64,000 nucleotides of DNA, taken from the NCBI GenBank assembly GCA_902794035.1, contig CADBFN010000003.1, forward strand, positions 111,982-175,981. Direction: 5' to 3'. Positions 55,156 through 62,599 of this stretch are shown one piece after another. Below the pieces are notes generated by a model. The model was not told where the DNA came from and made no database searches. It worked only from the letters and a program-made list of their open reading frames with translations. Made by a program: the position numbers and the translations under genes. The first letter of the stretch is position 1, and every line of letters starts with the position of its first letter. Origin of the DNA: an uncultured bacterium. Lineage in GTDB: Bacteria > Cyanobacteriota > Vampirovibrionia > Gastranaerophilales > Gastranaerophilaceae.

Positions 55156-56028
55156 ATGGCTTTAAATTTTCAAAATTTAGTTTTAAACTTACAGAAATTC
55201 TGGGCTGATTACGGATGTATTATTGAACAGCCTTATGATATAGAAAAAGGGGCTTCTACAATGAACCCCGCAACTTTTTTAAGGGTATTGGGCCCTGAAC
55301 CTTGGAGTACTGCAATGATTGAACCTTGCAGACGTCCGACGGATGCAAGATATGGTGAAAATCCAAATCGTCTTGGGCATTATTTTCAGTTTCAGGTTAT
55401 TCTAAAACCTTGTCCCGATGATGCTCAGGAGCTTTACCTACGCAGTTTGGAAGCAATGGGCATTGACTTAAAAGAACATGATGTCAGATTTGTTGAAGAC
55501 AACTGGGAATCCCCAACACTTGGCGCTGCAGGTGTAGGTTGGGAAGTTTGGCTAGATGGAATGGAAGTTACACAATTTACATATTTCCAGCAAGTCGGCG
55601 GATTAGAAATTAAACCTGTTGCCCTTGAACTTACTTATGGTTTGGAACGTATTGCAATGTATTTGCAGAATAAATCTTCTGTATTCGATATTATGTGGAA
55701 TGATACTTTGACTTATGGCGAAATTTATCATCAAAACGAAGTTGAACAATCTAAATATAATTTTGAAGTATCAAATTCTGATGATTTATTCAAATGTTTT
55801 GAATTATACCAAAAAGAAGTTGATAATTGCGTAAATTCTAAGCTTGTGTTACCTGCTTATGACTACGTTTTAAAATGTTCTCATACATTCAACCTTTTAG
55901 ACGCGAGAGGTGTTATCAGTAAGGACGAACGTAACAACTTTATCGGCAGAGTCAGAACTATGGCTTCAGCTGTTGCAAAATTGTATGTCCAACAGCGTGA
56001 AGAGATGGGATTTCCATTGTGTAAGTAG
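55156..56028 (+). CDS. glyQ: Glycyl-tRNA synthetase alpha subunit
   Basis: 290 aa from ATG 55156; a TTG at 55144 is in frame but precedes the only purine-rich stretch. It is the catalytic subunit of the bacterial alpha2beta2 enzyme. Conserved blocks: [87 protein letters not shown]. The usual downstream glyS is absent; permeases follow. A hairpin at 56053-56108 separates it from them. No T-box structure is seen upstream. A tRNA-Gly gene lies 3.8 kb downstream. Confidence 0.97.
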   Translation: MALNFQNLVLNLQKFWADYGCIIEQPYDIEKGASTMNPATFLRVLGPEPWSTAMIEPCRRPTDARYGENPNRLGHYFQFQVILKPCPDDAQELYLRSLEAMGIDLKEHDVRFVEDNWESPTLGAAGVGWEVWLDGMEVTQFTYFQQVGGLEIKPVALELTYGLERIAMYLQNKSSVFDIMWNDTLTYGEIYHQNEVEQSKYNFEVSNSDDLFKCFELYQKEVDNCVNSKLVLPAYDYVLKCSHTFNLLDARGVISKDERNNFIGRVRTMASAVAKLYVQQREEMGFPLCK

Positions 56029-56052
56029 AGAATTTTGATAAATATCATAAGA

Positions 56053-56108
56053 GAAGTTCGAAAATATGTAATATTTAAGATTATATTTTTACATCAACGA
56101 AGAACTTC
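56053..56108. repeat. Inverted repeat between glyQ and the permeases
   Basis: GAAGTTC (56053-56059) pairs with GAACTTC (56102-56108), and ATGTAA (56066-56071) with TTACAT (56089-56094), giving a stem with an internal loop. No T-tract follows, so it is not a standard terminator. The GAAGTTC arm is similar to the CAAGTTC arm of the rpmF-plsX palindrome. Confidence 0.45.
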
Positions 56109-56148
56109 ATGAAAACTATTGAAGTAATTTAACTAAAAAGGAATACAA

Positions 56149-57741
56149 ATGGCAGAAAAATTTAACCGCGCGACATTTACTCGCAATTTTTTGAAAAATA
56201 TCACAAGAATAAAAAATCCGGATGAAATGCTTGAAGACGCAAAGGATAGCAGTTTGGAAAAAACGCTTGGTGTTTGGGATTTAATTATTCTTGGAGTCGG
56301 AGCTATCATTGGCTCCGGGATTTTTGCGGTTGTAGGAATAGCTGCAGCAGGTGATGGTTCTGCTTTAGGTGCAGGACCGGGACTTGTTGTATCGATGATA
56401 ATTGCAGCTATAGCGTGCGTATTTTCAGCCCTTTGTTATAGTGAATTTGCAACAATGATTCCTGTTGCAGGTGGTGCATATACTTATACTTTTGCGACTT
56501 TAGGAGAATTTGCCGCATGGATGGTTGGATGGGTTTTAATGCTTGAGTATGCGATAGGATTTATTGCAGTAGCTTGTGCATGGTCAAACCATTTGATGCA
56601 ATTTTTGCAGGGTTTTTCAAATGTTCTGCCTGCATGGATTACTAATCCTCCTGTTTGGATGACTAATGATGTTTTTACCGTTTCAAAAATGGTTGCAGAA
56701 GATCCGACTTTATCTGTTCCGACAATTTTTGGAGTTCCGATTTGCATAAATATTCCTGCAATTTTTATTGTTATTTTAATCACTGCGATATTGGTTAAGG
56801 GTACAAAAGATTCAGCTAAAATGGCTGGTATAATGGTATTTATAAAGCTTGCAGTTATTGCGTTATTTGTAATAGCAGGGGCATTCTTTGTAAGACCGGA
56901 GAACTGGACACCTTTTGCTCCAAATGGCGCCGCAGGGATTTTTGCAGGAGCGTTTTTGATATTCTTTGCATACATTGGATTTGATGCACTCGCTACAGCT
57001 GCAGAAGAATGTAAAAATCCTCAAAAAGATTTGCCAATAGGCATTATTGGTTCTTTAGTCGTAACAACTATTGTTTATGTGTTAGTAGCTTTAGTCCTGA
57101 CAGGTATGGTAGATACAAGTTCTCCTGTTAATGCGGATTTTCTAAAAGCTCCTATGGCATATTGTATGATGCTTGCTAAACAAAACTGGGCAGCAGGTTT
57201 AATATCAATAGGCTCTTTGGCAGGATTAACATCTGTTTTATTGGTTTTGGAAATGGCAGCAACAAGAATTTTATATGCAATGAGCAGAGATCATTTTATT
57301 TCAAAAAGATTTCAAAAAATACATCCGAAATTTAAAACTCCCGCACTATTAACATGGACAGTAGGAGGACTTGCAGTTCTTGGGATTTTAACGCTGAATT
57401 TAAGTGTTGCGGCAGAACTGTGTAATTACGGAACATTTACGTCATTCATAGTTGTATGCGTTGCAGTTTTGATATTAAGACATACAGATCCTGACAGACC
57501 AAGACCATTTAAAGTTCCGTTATCACCGTGGTTACCAATATTAGGTATTTTATGTTGCGGCGGACTTATGGTTTATAAATCAATGGAATCAAGCAGCTCG
57601 GCTTTATTATTTCCTGTATGGCTAGGAATAGGAATGCTTATTTACCTCTTGTACGGTTTTATTCGCAACAGAGACAATGAAAATAAAGTCCATAGAGAAC
57701 TGGTTCGCGGTTTTTTAAAAGAAGAAAATGAAAATGAGTAG
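56149..57741 (+). CDS. APC-family amino acid permease, copy 1
   Basis: 530 aa, about 12-14 TMs. The N-terminal signature GVGAIIGSGIFAVVGIAAAG (TM1) and EFAAWMVGWVLMLEYAIGF match the cationic amino acid transporter (CAT/YfnA) branch, as does ILFAYIGFDALATAAEECKN. It imports amino acids, probably by proton coupling; the substrate is not readable. AAGGA precedes the ATG. The second copy starts 3 bp after its stop. Confidence 0.93.
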   Translation: MAEKFNRATFTRNFLKNITRIKNPDEMLEDAKDSSLEKTLGVWDLIILGVGAIIGSGIFAVVGIAAAGDGSALGAGPGLVVSMIIAAIACVFSALCYSEFATMIPVAGGAYTYTFATLGEFAAWMVGWVLMLEYAIGFIAVACAWSNHLMQFLQGFSNVLPAWITNPPVWMTNDVFTVSKMVAEDPTLSVPTIFGVPICINIPAIFIVILITAILVKGTKDSAKMAGIMVFIKLAVIALFVIAGAFFVRPENWTPFAPNGAAGIFAGAFLIFFAYIGFDALATAAEECKNPQKDLPIGIIGSLVVTTIVYVLVALVLTGMVDTSSPVNADFLKAPMAYCMMLAKQNWAAGLISIGSLAGLTSVLLVLEMAATRILYAMSRDHFISKRFQKIHPKFKTPALLTWTVGGLAVLGILTLNLSVAAELCNYGTFTSFIVVCVAVLILRHTDPDRPRPFKVPLSPWLPILGILCCGGLMVYKSMESSSSALLFPVWLGIGMLIYLLYGFIRNRDNENKVHRELVRGFLKEENENE

Positions 57742-57744
57742 CAT

Positions 57745-59289
57745 ATGGAATTTTTAAAAAATATTAGCCGAAATATATTTAAAAAAAGAAGTATAGACGA
57801 TTTAATTCAGACAAGCAAAAAATCTGAATTAAAGAAAACTTTAAATGTTTTTGATCTTATAGTAATTGGAATTGGTGCAGTTGTAGGCACCGGAATATTT
57901 GCAATTATAGGTGCGGCAATTACCGGTAATGCTGAAAGTGCAGGTGCAGGTCATGCCATAGTTATTTCAATGATTTTGGCAGCAATTGCGTGTATTGTTC
58001 CGGCTCTTTGCTACTCTGAAATTGCCTCGATGATTCCTGTTGCAGGAAGTGCTTATACTTATACTTACGCAACTATGGGAGAATTTATGGCATGGATGGT
58101 TGGCTGGATTTTGATGCTTGAATATGCAATTGGGAATATCACCGTAGCAAGCGCATGGTCAGGATATTTCATGCAGTTTTTAAAAGGATTTAAACACTGT
58201 TTACCGGATTTTATTTTGAATATTCCAATATGGCTAAGATACGATTACAGAGCAATATACTCTATGTGTGATAAATATGGTTGGGATATACACGATAAAA
58301 TTCCGTTTATATTTGACAAAATTCCTGTAGCGGTTAATTTACCTGCAGTCATTATTGTTTTAATTTTGACTTTGTTATTAATAAAAGGGGTAAAAGAATC
58401 AACAAAAGTTGCAAGTATAATGGTTGGTGTCAATATGTTTATGATACTTTCTTTTATTATTTTCGGTGCGTTTTATGTAAAACCAGAGAATTGGACACCA
58501 TTTTTCCCTGCAATAGATCCTGTAGGCGGAGTTCTTATGGGTACCTTTACAATATTCTTTGCATATATTGGATTTGATGCAATTTCAACCGCAGCAGAAG
58601 AAACTGAAAAGCCTCAAAGAGATTTACCTGTTGCCATTTTAGGAACATTAGTAATTTGTACAATATTATATGTATGCGTGGCACTTGTGCTAACAGGAAT
58701 TGTTCCTGTGGATAAAATTGATACAGCCGCCCCTTTATCACATGCCATAAATTACCTTAAAGTCGGGCGAATATCAGATTTATTTGCCGGTTTAATATCA
58801 ATTGGAGCTCTATGTGCCTTAACGACAGTCCTCTTAGTTTACCAGTTAGGAACAACAAGAATTTTATACGCTATCAGCAGAGACCGTTTCTTGCCACGTT
58901 CATGGCGTGCAATTCACAAAAAGTTCAGAACTCCATATGTTATGACATGGATTTCAGGAATTGTAGTTATTATTTGCGGTCTATTTATGGATTTGAGAAT
59001 TTCAGCAGATTTGTGCAATTATGGAACATTCACATCTTTCGTAATAATTTGTGTTGCGGTTCTGATTTTAAGGAAAACAAATCCTGACACGCACAGACCG
59101 TTTAAAGTGCCGTTTGCGCCATTACTGCCTATTATAGGAATATTAATTTGTTTAATATTGATATTCTTCTCCTTAAATACGCTGAAAACTTCATCAAATT
59201 ACTTTATAATATGGCTTGTTGTCGGATTTTTAATATATGCACTTTATGGATATCATCAAAAGCGTCTGGGCGACAAAAAACGAGGATAA
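57745..59289 (+). CDS. APC-family amino acid permease, copy 2
   Basis: 514 aa, a tandem paralogue of the preceding gene over its entire length (IGIGAVVGTGIFAIIGAAIT, EFMAWMVGWILMLEYAIGN, FFAYIGFDAISTAAEETEKP). Roughly half of the residues in the conserved TMs match by eye. Differences concentrate in the external loop after TM5 (about 145-190), which is longer here. It is translationally coupled through the 3-bp gap and ends in a bidirectional terminator shared with HU. Confidence 0.93.
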   Translation: MEFLKNISRNIFKKRSIDDLIQTSKKSELKKTLNVFDLIVIGIGAVVGTGIFAIIGAAITGNAESAGAGHAIVISMILAAIACIVPALCYSEIASMIPVAGSAYTYTYATMGEFMAWMVGWILMLEYAIGNITVASAWSGYFMQFLKGFKHCLPDFILNIPIWLRYDYRAIYSMCDKYGWDIHDKIPFIFDKIPVAVNLPAVIIVLILTLLLIKGVKESTKVASIMVGVNMFMILSFIIFGAFYVKPENWTPFFPAIDPVGGVLMGTFTIFFAYIGFDAISTAAEETEKPQRDLPVAILGTLVICTILYVCVALVLTGIVPVDKIDTAAPLSHAINYLKVGRISDLFAGLISIGALCALTTVLLVYQLGTTRILYAISRDRFLPRSWRAIHKKFRTPYVMTWISGIVVIICGLFMDLRISADLCNYGTFTSFVIICVAVLILRKTNPDTHRPFKVPFAPLLPIIGILICLILIFFSLNTLKTSSNYFIIWLVVGFLIYALYGYHQKRLGDKKRG

Positions 59290-59310
59290 ATATAAAAATA
59301 TTTACAAAAA

Positions 59311-59348
59311 AACATGAGTATGAATAATTACTTCATACTCATGTTCTT
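59311..59348. terminator. Bidirectional terminator between permease 2 and HU
   Basis: AACATGAGTATGAA pairs with TTCATACTCATGTT around a 6-nt loop (59311-59345), followed by CTTCTTT and preceded by A-tract. Confidence 0.85.
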
Positions 59349-59363
59349 CTTTAATTAAGTAAA

Positions 59364-59636
59364 TTATTTTACTAATTCTTTGAATTTTTTACCAGCTGAA
59401 AATGCAGGAACTGTTTTTGCAGCAATTTTAATTTCTTTACCTGTTTGAGGATTTCTGCCAGTTCTAGCAGCTCTTTTGCGAGCTTCAAAAGTACCAAAGC
59501 CAACTAATGTAACTTTTTCACCTTTTTTAACAGCTTTTTCAATTGTTTCAAGAGTTGCAGCTAAAACAGTAGCAGCATCTTTTTTAGAAACTTTAGCTGA
59601 TTTTGAAATTTCAGCAACTAATTCTTCTTTGTTCAT
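59364..59636 (-). CDS. hup: DNA-binding protein HU
   Basis: 90 aa, a single-gene histone-like nucleoid protein. The sequence MNKEELVAEISKSAKVSKKD opens the helical body, VTLVGFGTFEARKRAARTGR covers the beta arm base and NPQTGKEIKIAAKTVPAFSA contains the arm with its conserved RNPQTG and Pro. AAGGAG lies 8 nt before the ATG. A promoter is at 59668-59695. A tRNA gene and its terminator lie upstream. Confidence 0.97.
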   Translation of the reverse strand: MNKEELVAEISKSAKVSKKDAATVLAATLETIEKAVKKGEKVTLVGFGTFEARKRAARTGRNPQTGKEIKIAAKTVPAFSAGKKFKELVK

Positions 59637-59667
59637 AATAAATCTCCTTTCTTAACTAAACATGACT

Positions 59668-59695
59668 ATTATATATTTATTTAAAAAACATGCAA
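59668..59695 (-). promoter_or_regulatory. HU promoter
   Basis: On the minus strand TTGCAT (59695-59690), 16 nt, TATAAT (59673-59668), about 31 nt before ATG 59636. Confidence 0.55.
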
Positions 59696-59757
59696 GTAAT
59701 ATCTGATATTTAGCATATTTCGTTACAATCGGTAATATATTATTTATCTGTAAAAAT

Positions 59758-59785
59758 AAAAGACCGCCTTTAAAGACGGTCTTTT
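59758..59785 (-). terminator. Terminator after tRNA-Gly
   Basis: AAAAGACCGcCTTT with AAAGaCGGTCTTTT (59758-59785), with T-tract downstream on the minus strand. It begins directly after the CCA end of the tRNA. Confidence 0.85.
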
Positions 59786-59786
59786 A

Positions 59787-59861
59787 TGGAGCGGAAGACG
59801 GGATTCGGACCCGCGACAGCCTGCTTGGAAGGCAGGTACTCTACCACTGAGCTACTTCCGC
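59787..59861 (-). tRNA. tRNA-Gly (UCC anticodon), CCA encoded
   Basis: 75 nt on the minus strand. Acceptor stem GCGGAAG/CTTCCGC, D-loop with GCTCAGTGGTAGAGT, anticodon stem CCTGC/GCAGG with loop CTTCCAA (anticodon TCC), T-arm GCGGG-TCCGAATC-CCGTC. The 3' end TCCA is encoded. A terminator follows. Confidence 0.97.
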
Positions 59862-59910
59862 ATAAGAAGTACATGGCTATGTTAACACAACAAAACTCTA
59901 AAATCAAGAA

Positions 59911-59944
59911 TTAAAATAAAAGACCTCTGCTATTATAGAGGTCT
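59911..59944 (-). terminator. Terminator of the 54-aa gene
   Basis: AGACCTCT (59921-59928) pairs with AGAGGTCT (59937-59944); on the minus strand the stem is followed by a T-rich run (59920-59911). It sits 32 nt past the stop. Confidence 0.8.
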
Positions 59945-59975
59945 TGTGCATATAGTAGTTATAAGAAGGATATTA

Positions 59976-60140
59976 TTAATGCAAAATATGTACAAATGAA
60001 TCTGATATCGGTATCGCTATCGGTTTAAGATTATACTGACCAAAAGACGGACAATATTCATTTTTCTTATTTGACAATAACGTTTTATTTATATCAGAAG
60101 GAATAGTAACTTGAACATTTTTAATACTTAATATTTTCAT
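59976..60140 (-). CDS. Small protein (54 aa) under a dyad-controlled promoter
   Basis: 54 codons from ATG 60140 with GAGGTAGAG just upstream, to TAA. The product MKILSIKNVQVTIPSDINKT ... EYCPSFGQYNLKPIAIPISD has no recognised domain and one Cys. It has its own promoter, operator-like dyad and terminator, a complete transcription unit for one small peptide. The short SFG motif near residue 32 recurs in two other proteins of this window. Confidence 0.7.
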   Translation of the reverse strand: MKILSIKNVQVTIPSDINKTLLSNKKNEYCPSFGQYNLKPIAIPISDSFVHILH

Positions 60141-60152
60141 TCTCTACCTCAC

Positions 60153-60197
60153 TACTACAACTGTAGTAATATTATAATTTTTTGTTGTTATTGTCAA
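60153..60197 (-). promoter_or_regulatory. Promoter with operator-like dyad for the 54-aa gene
   Basis: On the minus strand a perfect TTGACA (60197-60192), 17 nt, and TAATAT (60174-60169), directly followed by the dyad TACTACA-gt-TGTAGTA (60168-60153), just before the Shine-Dalgarno. The core TACAnnTGTA is the half-site spacing recognised by BlaI/MecI/CopY-type repressors (established family knowledge); no such repressor is in the window. Confidence 0.6.
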
Positions 60198-60229
60198 GAT
60201 ATTTTGTATTTGCTTAATATTTATTAACA

Positions 60230-60260
60230 AAATGGCACCATTATTTATATGATGCCATTT
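60230..60260 (-). terminator. Terminator of the tail-collar operon
   Basis: AAATGGCA pairs with TGCCATTT around a loop of about 15 nt; T-tract follows on the minus strand. It is 14 nt past the stop of the 150-aa gene. Confidence 0.6.
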
Positions 60261-60273
60261 AAATAATCACAAT

Positions 60274-60726
60274 CTACGGCAACTGTTTATGTTCAAACAG
60301 ATAATCCATATCTTCTGAGTTATAGCCTAACAACGTACCAACTACATCAAATAATCTTATACCGTCTGCTTCTGCACCACGATAAAAATCTTTTGCTCTG
60401 AACTCAATAGATAAAGCCTTTATGTCTATTGCAGGTATTTGTGCAACTATTAAAGCTTTTAAATCTTCAAAGTCCATAGCTTTTGCTTTGTATAATGCAC
60501 GTTCTACATCTGCAGGGGTAAGAGTTAAAGCATCAAGCCTTTGACGATCTTCTCTCTGTTTTTCTTCTTCCCAGTCAGGATTTAAAACAAGTTCGCCATC
60601 AACGACAATGTATTTGCCTTGTTCGTAATCTTCAGGAAGCTCTAAAACATTATCGTAAAATCTTTCAAGAGCTTGTCTGTTTTCTGCAATAAGTAAACCA
60701 TTATTCTGTATTGTATAATATCTCAT
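60274..60726 (-). CDS. Phage-tail-associated accessory protein, tentative
   Basis: 150 aa. No firm family. The N-terminal beta region (MRYYTIQNNGLLIAENRQAL, GKYIVVDGELVLNPDWEEE) followed by a charged helix (QREDRQRLDALTLTPADVER) resembles the layout of small proteins encoded directly after phage tail-fibre genes (fibre-assembly or baseplate accessory). Its ATG overlaps the stop of the tail-collar gene (TAATG), so the two are coupled. The C-terminal domain is predicted helical. Confidence 0.5.
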   Translation of the reverse strand: MRYYTIQNNGLLIAENRQALERFYDNVLELPEDYEQGKYIVVDGELVLNPDWEEEKQREDRQRLDALTLTPADVERALYKAKAMDFEDLKALIVAQIPAIDIKALSIEFRAKDFYRGAEADGIRLFDVVGTLLGYNSEDMDYLFEHKQLP

Positions 60727-61868
60727 TAGTTAGCTCCTTTCATTGGGAAGAAATAGACTTGATAAAAGTAACAATTCGTAGTAATAATATCATTTTTATT
60801 AACTAAAGTAGTAATGGGACAATAAGGGGTGCTGCTGTATGATACTGTAGTTGCTACTCTATTATTATTAACATATAATATACCTTCTGTGCCTGACGCA
60901 TTAACCGTCTGCAAAGAACCGCATATAATACCATTCGCAGGAGCTGTATAATTAAGACCTGGAGTACTCTTTACAATAAAAATTCCATTATCATAATCAG
61001 GCATTCCCCAAGATATAATCTCATTTTTAGCAGATTGGCTTGCATTTATATTACTTAAATCAGTATCTGCTTTGCCGTTCAAATCCGTTACAACTTCATC
61101 AATATCAACCTGAATATCTGTTTTTGTAGAATTTGCAATTACTATATATATAAAACATTTAATTGCTTGTTCGTGGATTGCAGTATCAGAACCGTTACCT
61201 GAATAGACGGAAGATGAACGGGAAGCATCTATATATATCCTTGACCATTGCGGTCCAGCTCCACCAGAATGCTGATATGTATTTCCTGTTTTTGTAGAAT
61301 ACATTGCTCCATAACTTACTACATCATTTCCACCATTAAAATCGCCTGATGAGCCAGTAATATTCGGCAATCTTACAAACAACGGTTCTAAATCCCCTAG
61401 GGCATTTATATCAGTTGTGCCGTCTATTTTACCTGTTACCTTTGGCAGCCTAACAGTATTATTTGTACTATCATATACAAACTTACCGCATACTCCATAA
61501 GTTGATACTGAACTCTGCCAATCACTCTCCGTACAGAAGTAATTAGCACTAGGATTTTCTGCATATAAATTGGCTATGTAGTCGATAAAATCCGAATATA
61601 CTCCTGAATACAGTAAAGTTCCGTCAAGTAAATGTAAATTTGCATCCTGCAACGGAATTAATGTATAAATTAATTCTCCAATATTTCTTCTTGAAGAATT
61701 ATTTTTTATTAAATTTACCCCTTCTGCTGAAATATTTGATAAGTCATTATTTACTTTACTGGCATCGAGAAGTTCTAAGTAATCAGTCACCGAGTTAAAA
61801 TTAGCATTAACATCTTGAGCTCTTGCTTTTGTTCCCGGTATAAACGAATATGGAACAGAATAACTCAT
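60726..61868 (-). CDS. Tail-collar/fibre-like protein
   Basis: 380 aa from ATG 61868 (AAAGGA 6 nt upstream; the upstream in-frame start lacks a ribosome binding site). The N-terminus (MSYSVPYSFIPGTKARAQDV) is the neck-attachment type seen in phage fibres. A segment LLDGTLLYSGVYSDFIDYI followed by NTVRLPKVTGKI is typical of the tail-collar / microcystin-dependent protein family, in which a 'cDG....Y..L' strand precedes 'f.LPd..Gr'. C-terminal beta-rich receptor-binding region ends FFPMKGAN. No capsid, terminase, portal or integrase genes are nearby, so it may be a prophage remnant or a domesticated tail (inference). Confidence 0.65.
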   Translation of the reverse strand: MSYSVPYSFIPGTKARAQDVNANFNSVTDYLELLDASKVNNDLSNISAEGVNLIKNNSSRRNIGELIYTLIPLQDANLHLLDGTLLYSGVYSDFIDYIANLYAENPSANYFCTESDWQSSVSTYGVCGKFVYDSTNNTVRLPKVTGKIDGTTDINALGDLEPLFVRLPNITGSSGDFNGGNDVVSYGAMYSTKTGNTYQHSGGAGPQWSRIYIDASRSSSVYSGNGSDTAIHEQAIKCFIYIVIANSTKTDIQVDIDEVVTDLNGKADTDLSNINASQSAKNEIISWGMPDYDNGIFIVKSTPGLNYTAPANGIICGSLQTVNASGTEGILYVNNNRVATTVSYSSTPYCPITTLVNKNDIITTNCYFYQVYFFPMKGAN

Positions 61869-61954
61869 AAAATCCTTTCTTTCAGATTTTATAAGAACAT
61901 GCAACAAATAAAGTAAACTATATATATTATACCATATTACTCAACCATGACCAA

Positions 61955-61991
61955 CAATAAAAAGAACTCTCAATGAGAGTTCTTTTTATTG
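61955..61991. terminator. Terminator of the small membrane-protein gene
   Basis: A 17-bp perfect stem (61955-61971 with 61975-61991; CAATAAAAAGAACTCTC) around AAT. It terminates the gene 62013-62432 on the minus strand and shields the tail-collar gene. Confidence 0.9.
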
Positions 61992-62012
61992 TTTTTATTT
62001 TAAAATACCTGA

Positions 62013-62432
62013 TTACTTTCTGATTCTTATAAGTTTCAAGAATTTATCCCAACCAGTAGTACAGGTACGGGCAACCCATTGCGCACCGGCTTCAACATAT
62101 TCTGCTCCTTTTGCAACTCCGGTTGTTAAATAACCTTTAAATTTTTCCATACCTTTAAGATCTTTAAGATTTTCAGCGGCCTTAAATACTTCAGGGAAAC
62201 CGCGTTTAAGTCCATATAACGCACCTGCAATCACTCCTGCAGTAACGATTACTCCGGCAGCGAATTTTAATATTTTATGTTTTTTTGGAGCTCGCGGAGA
62301 ATTATCTGAGGCCGCAGACTCAGGACGAGAATACGCTCCCGGACGACTCAAAATATCTTCAATATTTTGAGCTTGAGCTTCTTGAGCTCGAAAACTTACA
62401 TTTGAACACACAGGATTTACAGATAACGACAT
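62013..62432 (-). CDS. Small basic membrane protein with Ala-rich helices
   Basis: 139 aa from ATG 62432 (AGGAGG 5 nt upstream; the upstream in-frame start lacks a ribosome binding site). The sequence MSLSVNPVCSNVSFRAQEAQ precedes a Pro/Ser-rich stretch and a TM (KILKFAAGVIVTAGVIAGAL, about 55-75). The tail is amphipathic and basic, ending WDKFLKLIRIRK. Composition and TM-plus-basic-helix order resemble the protein at 35595-36191. Not recognised as a family. Confidence 0.65.
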   Translation of the reverse strand: MSLSVNPVCSNVSFRAQEAQAQNIEDILSRPGAYSRPESAASDNSPRAPKKHKILKFAAGVIVTAGVIAGALYGLKRGFPEVFKAAENLKDLKGMEKFKGYLTTGVAKGAEYVEAGAQWVARTCTTGWDKFLKLIRIRK

Positions 62433-62599
62433 GGGAACCTCCTTACACACACTTTTCATTTACAGAAATATAAAAACAAGTTCTATGTCAATTTTGACAA
62501 ATTAGCTATAAATTTACTAATTTCGTTACAAAACTTTACAACAAAATTGGAATATTTTTTATAATAGTGTCATCTTTATAAGTAGAGGGGAGAATTATA

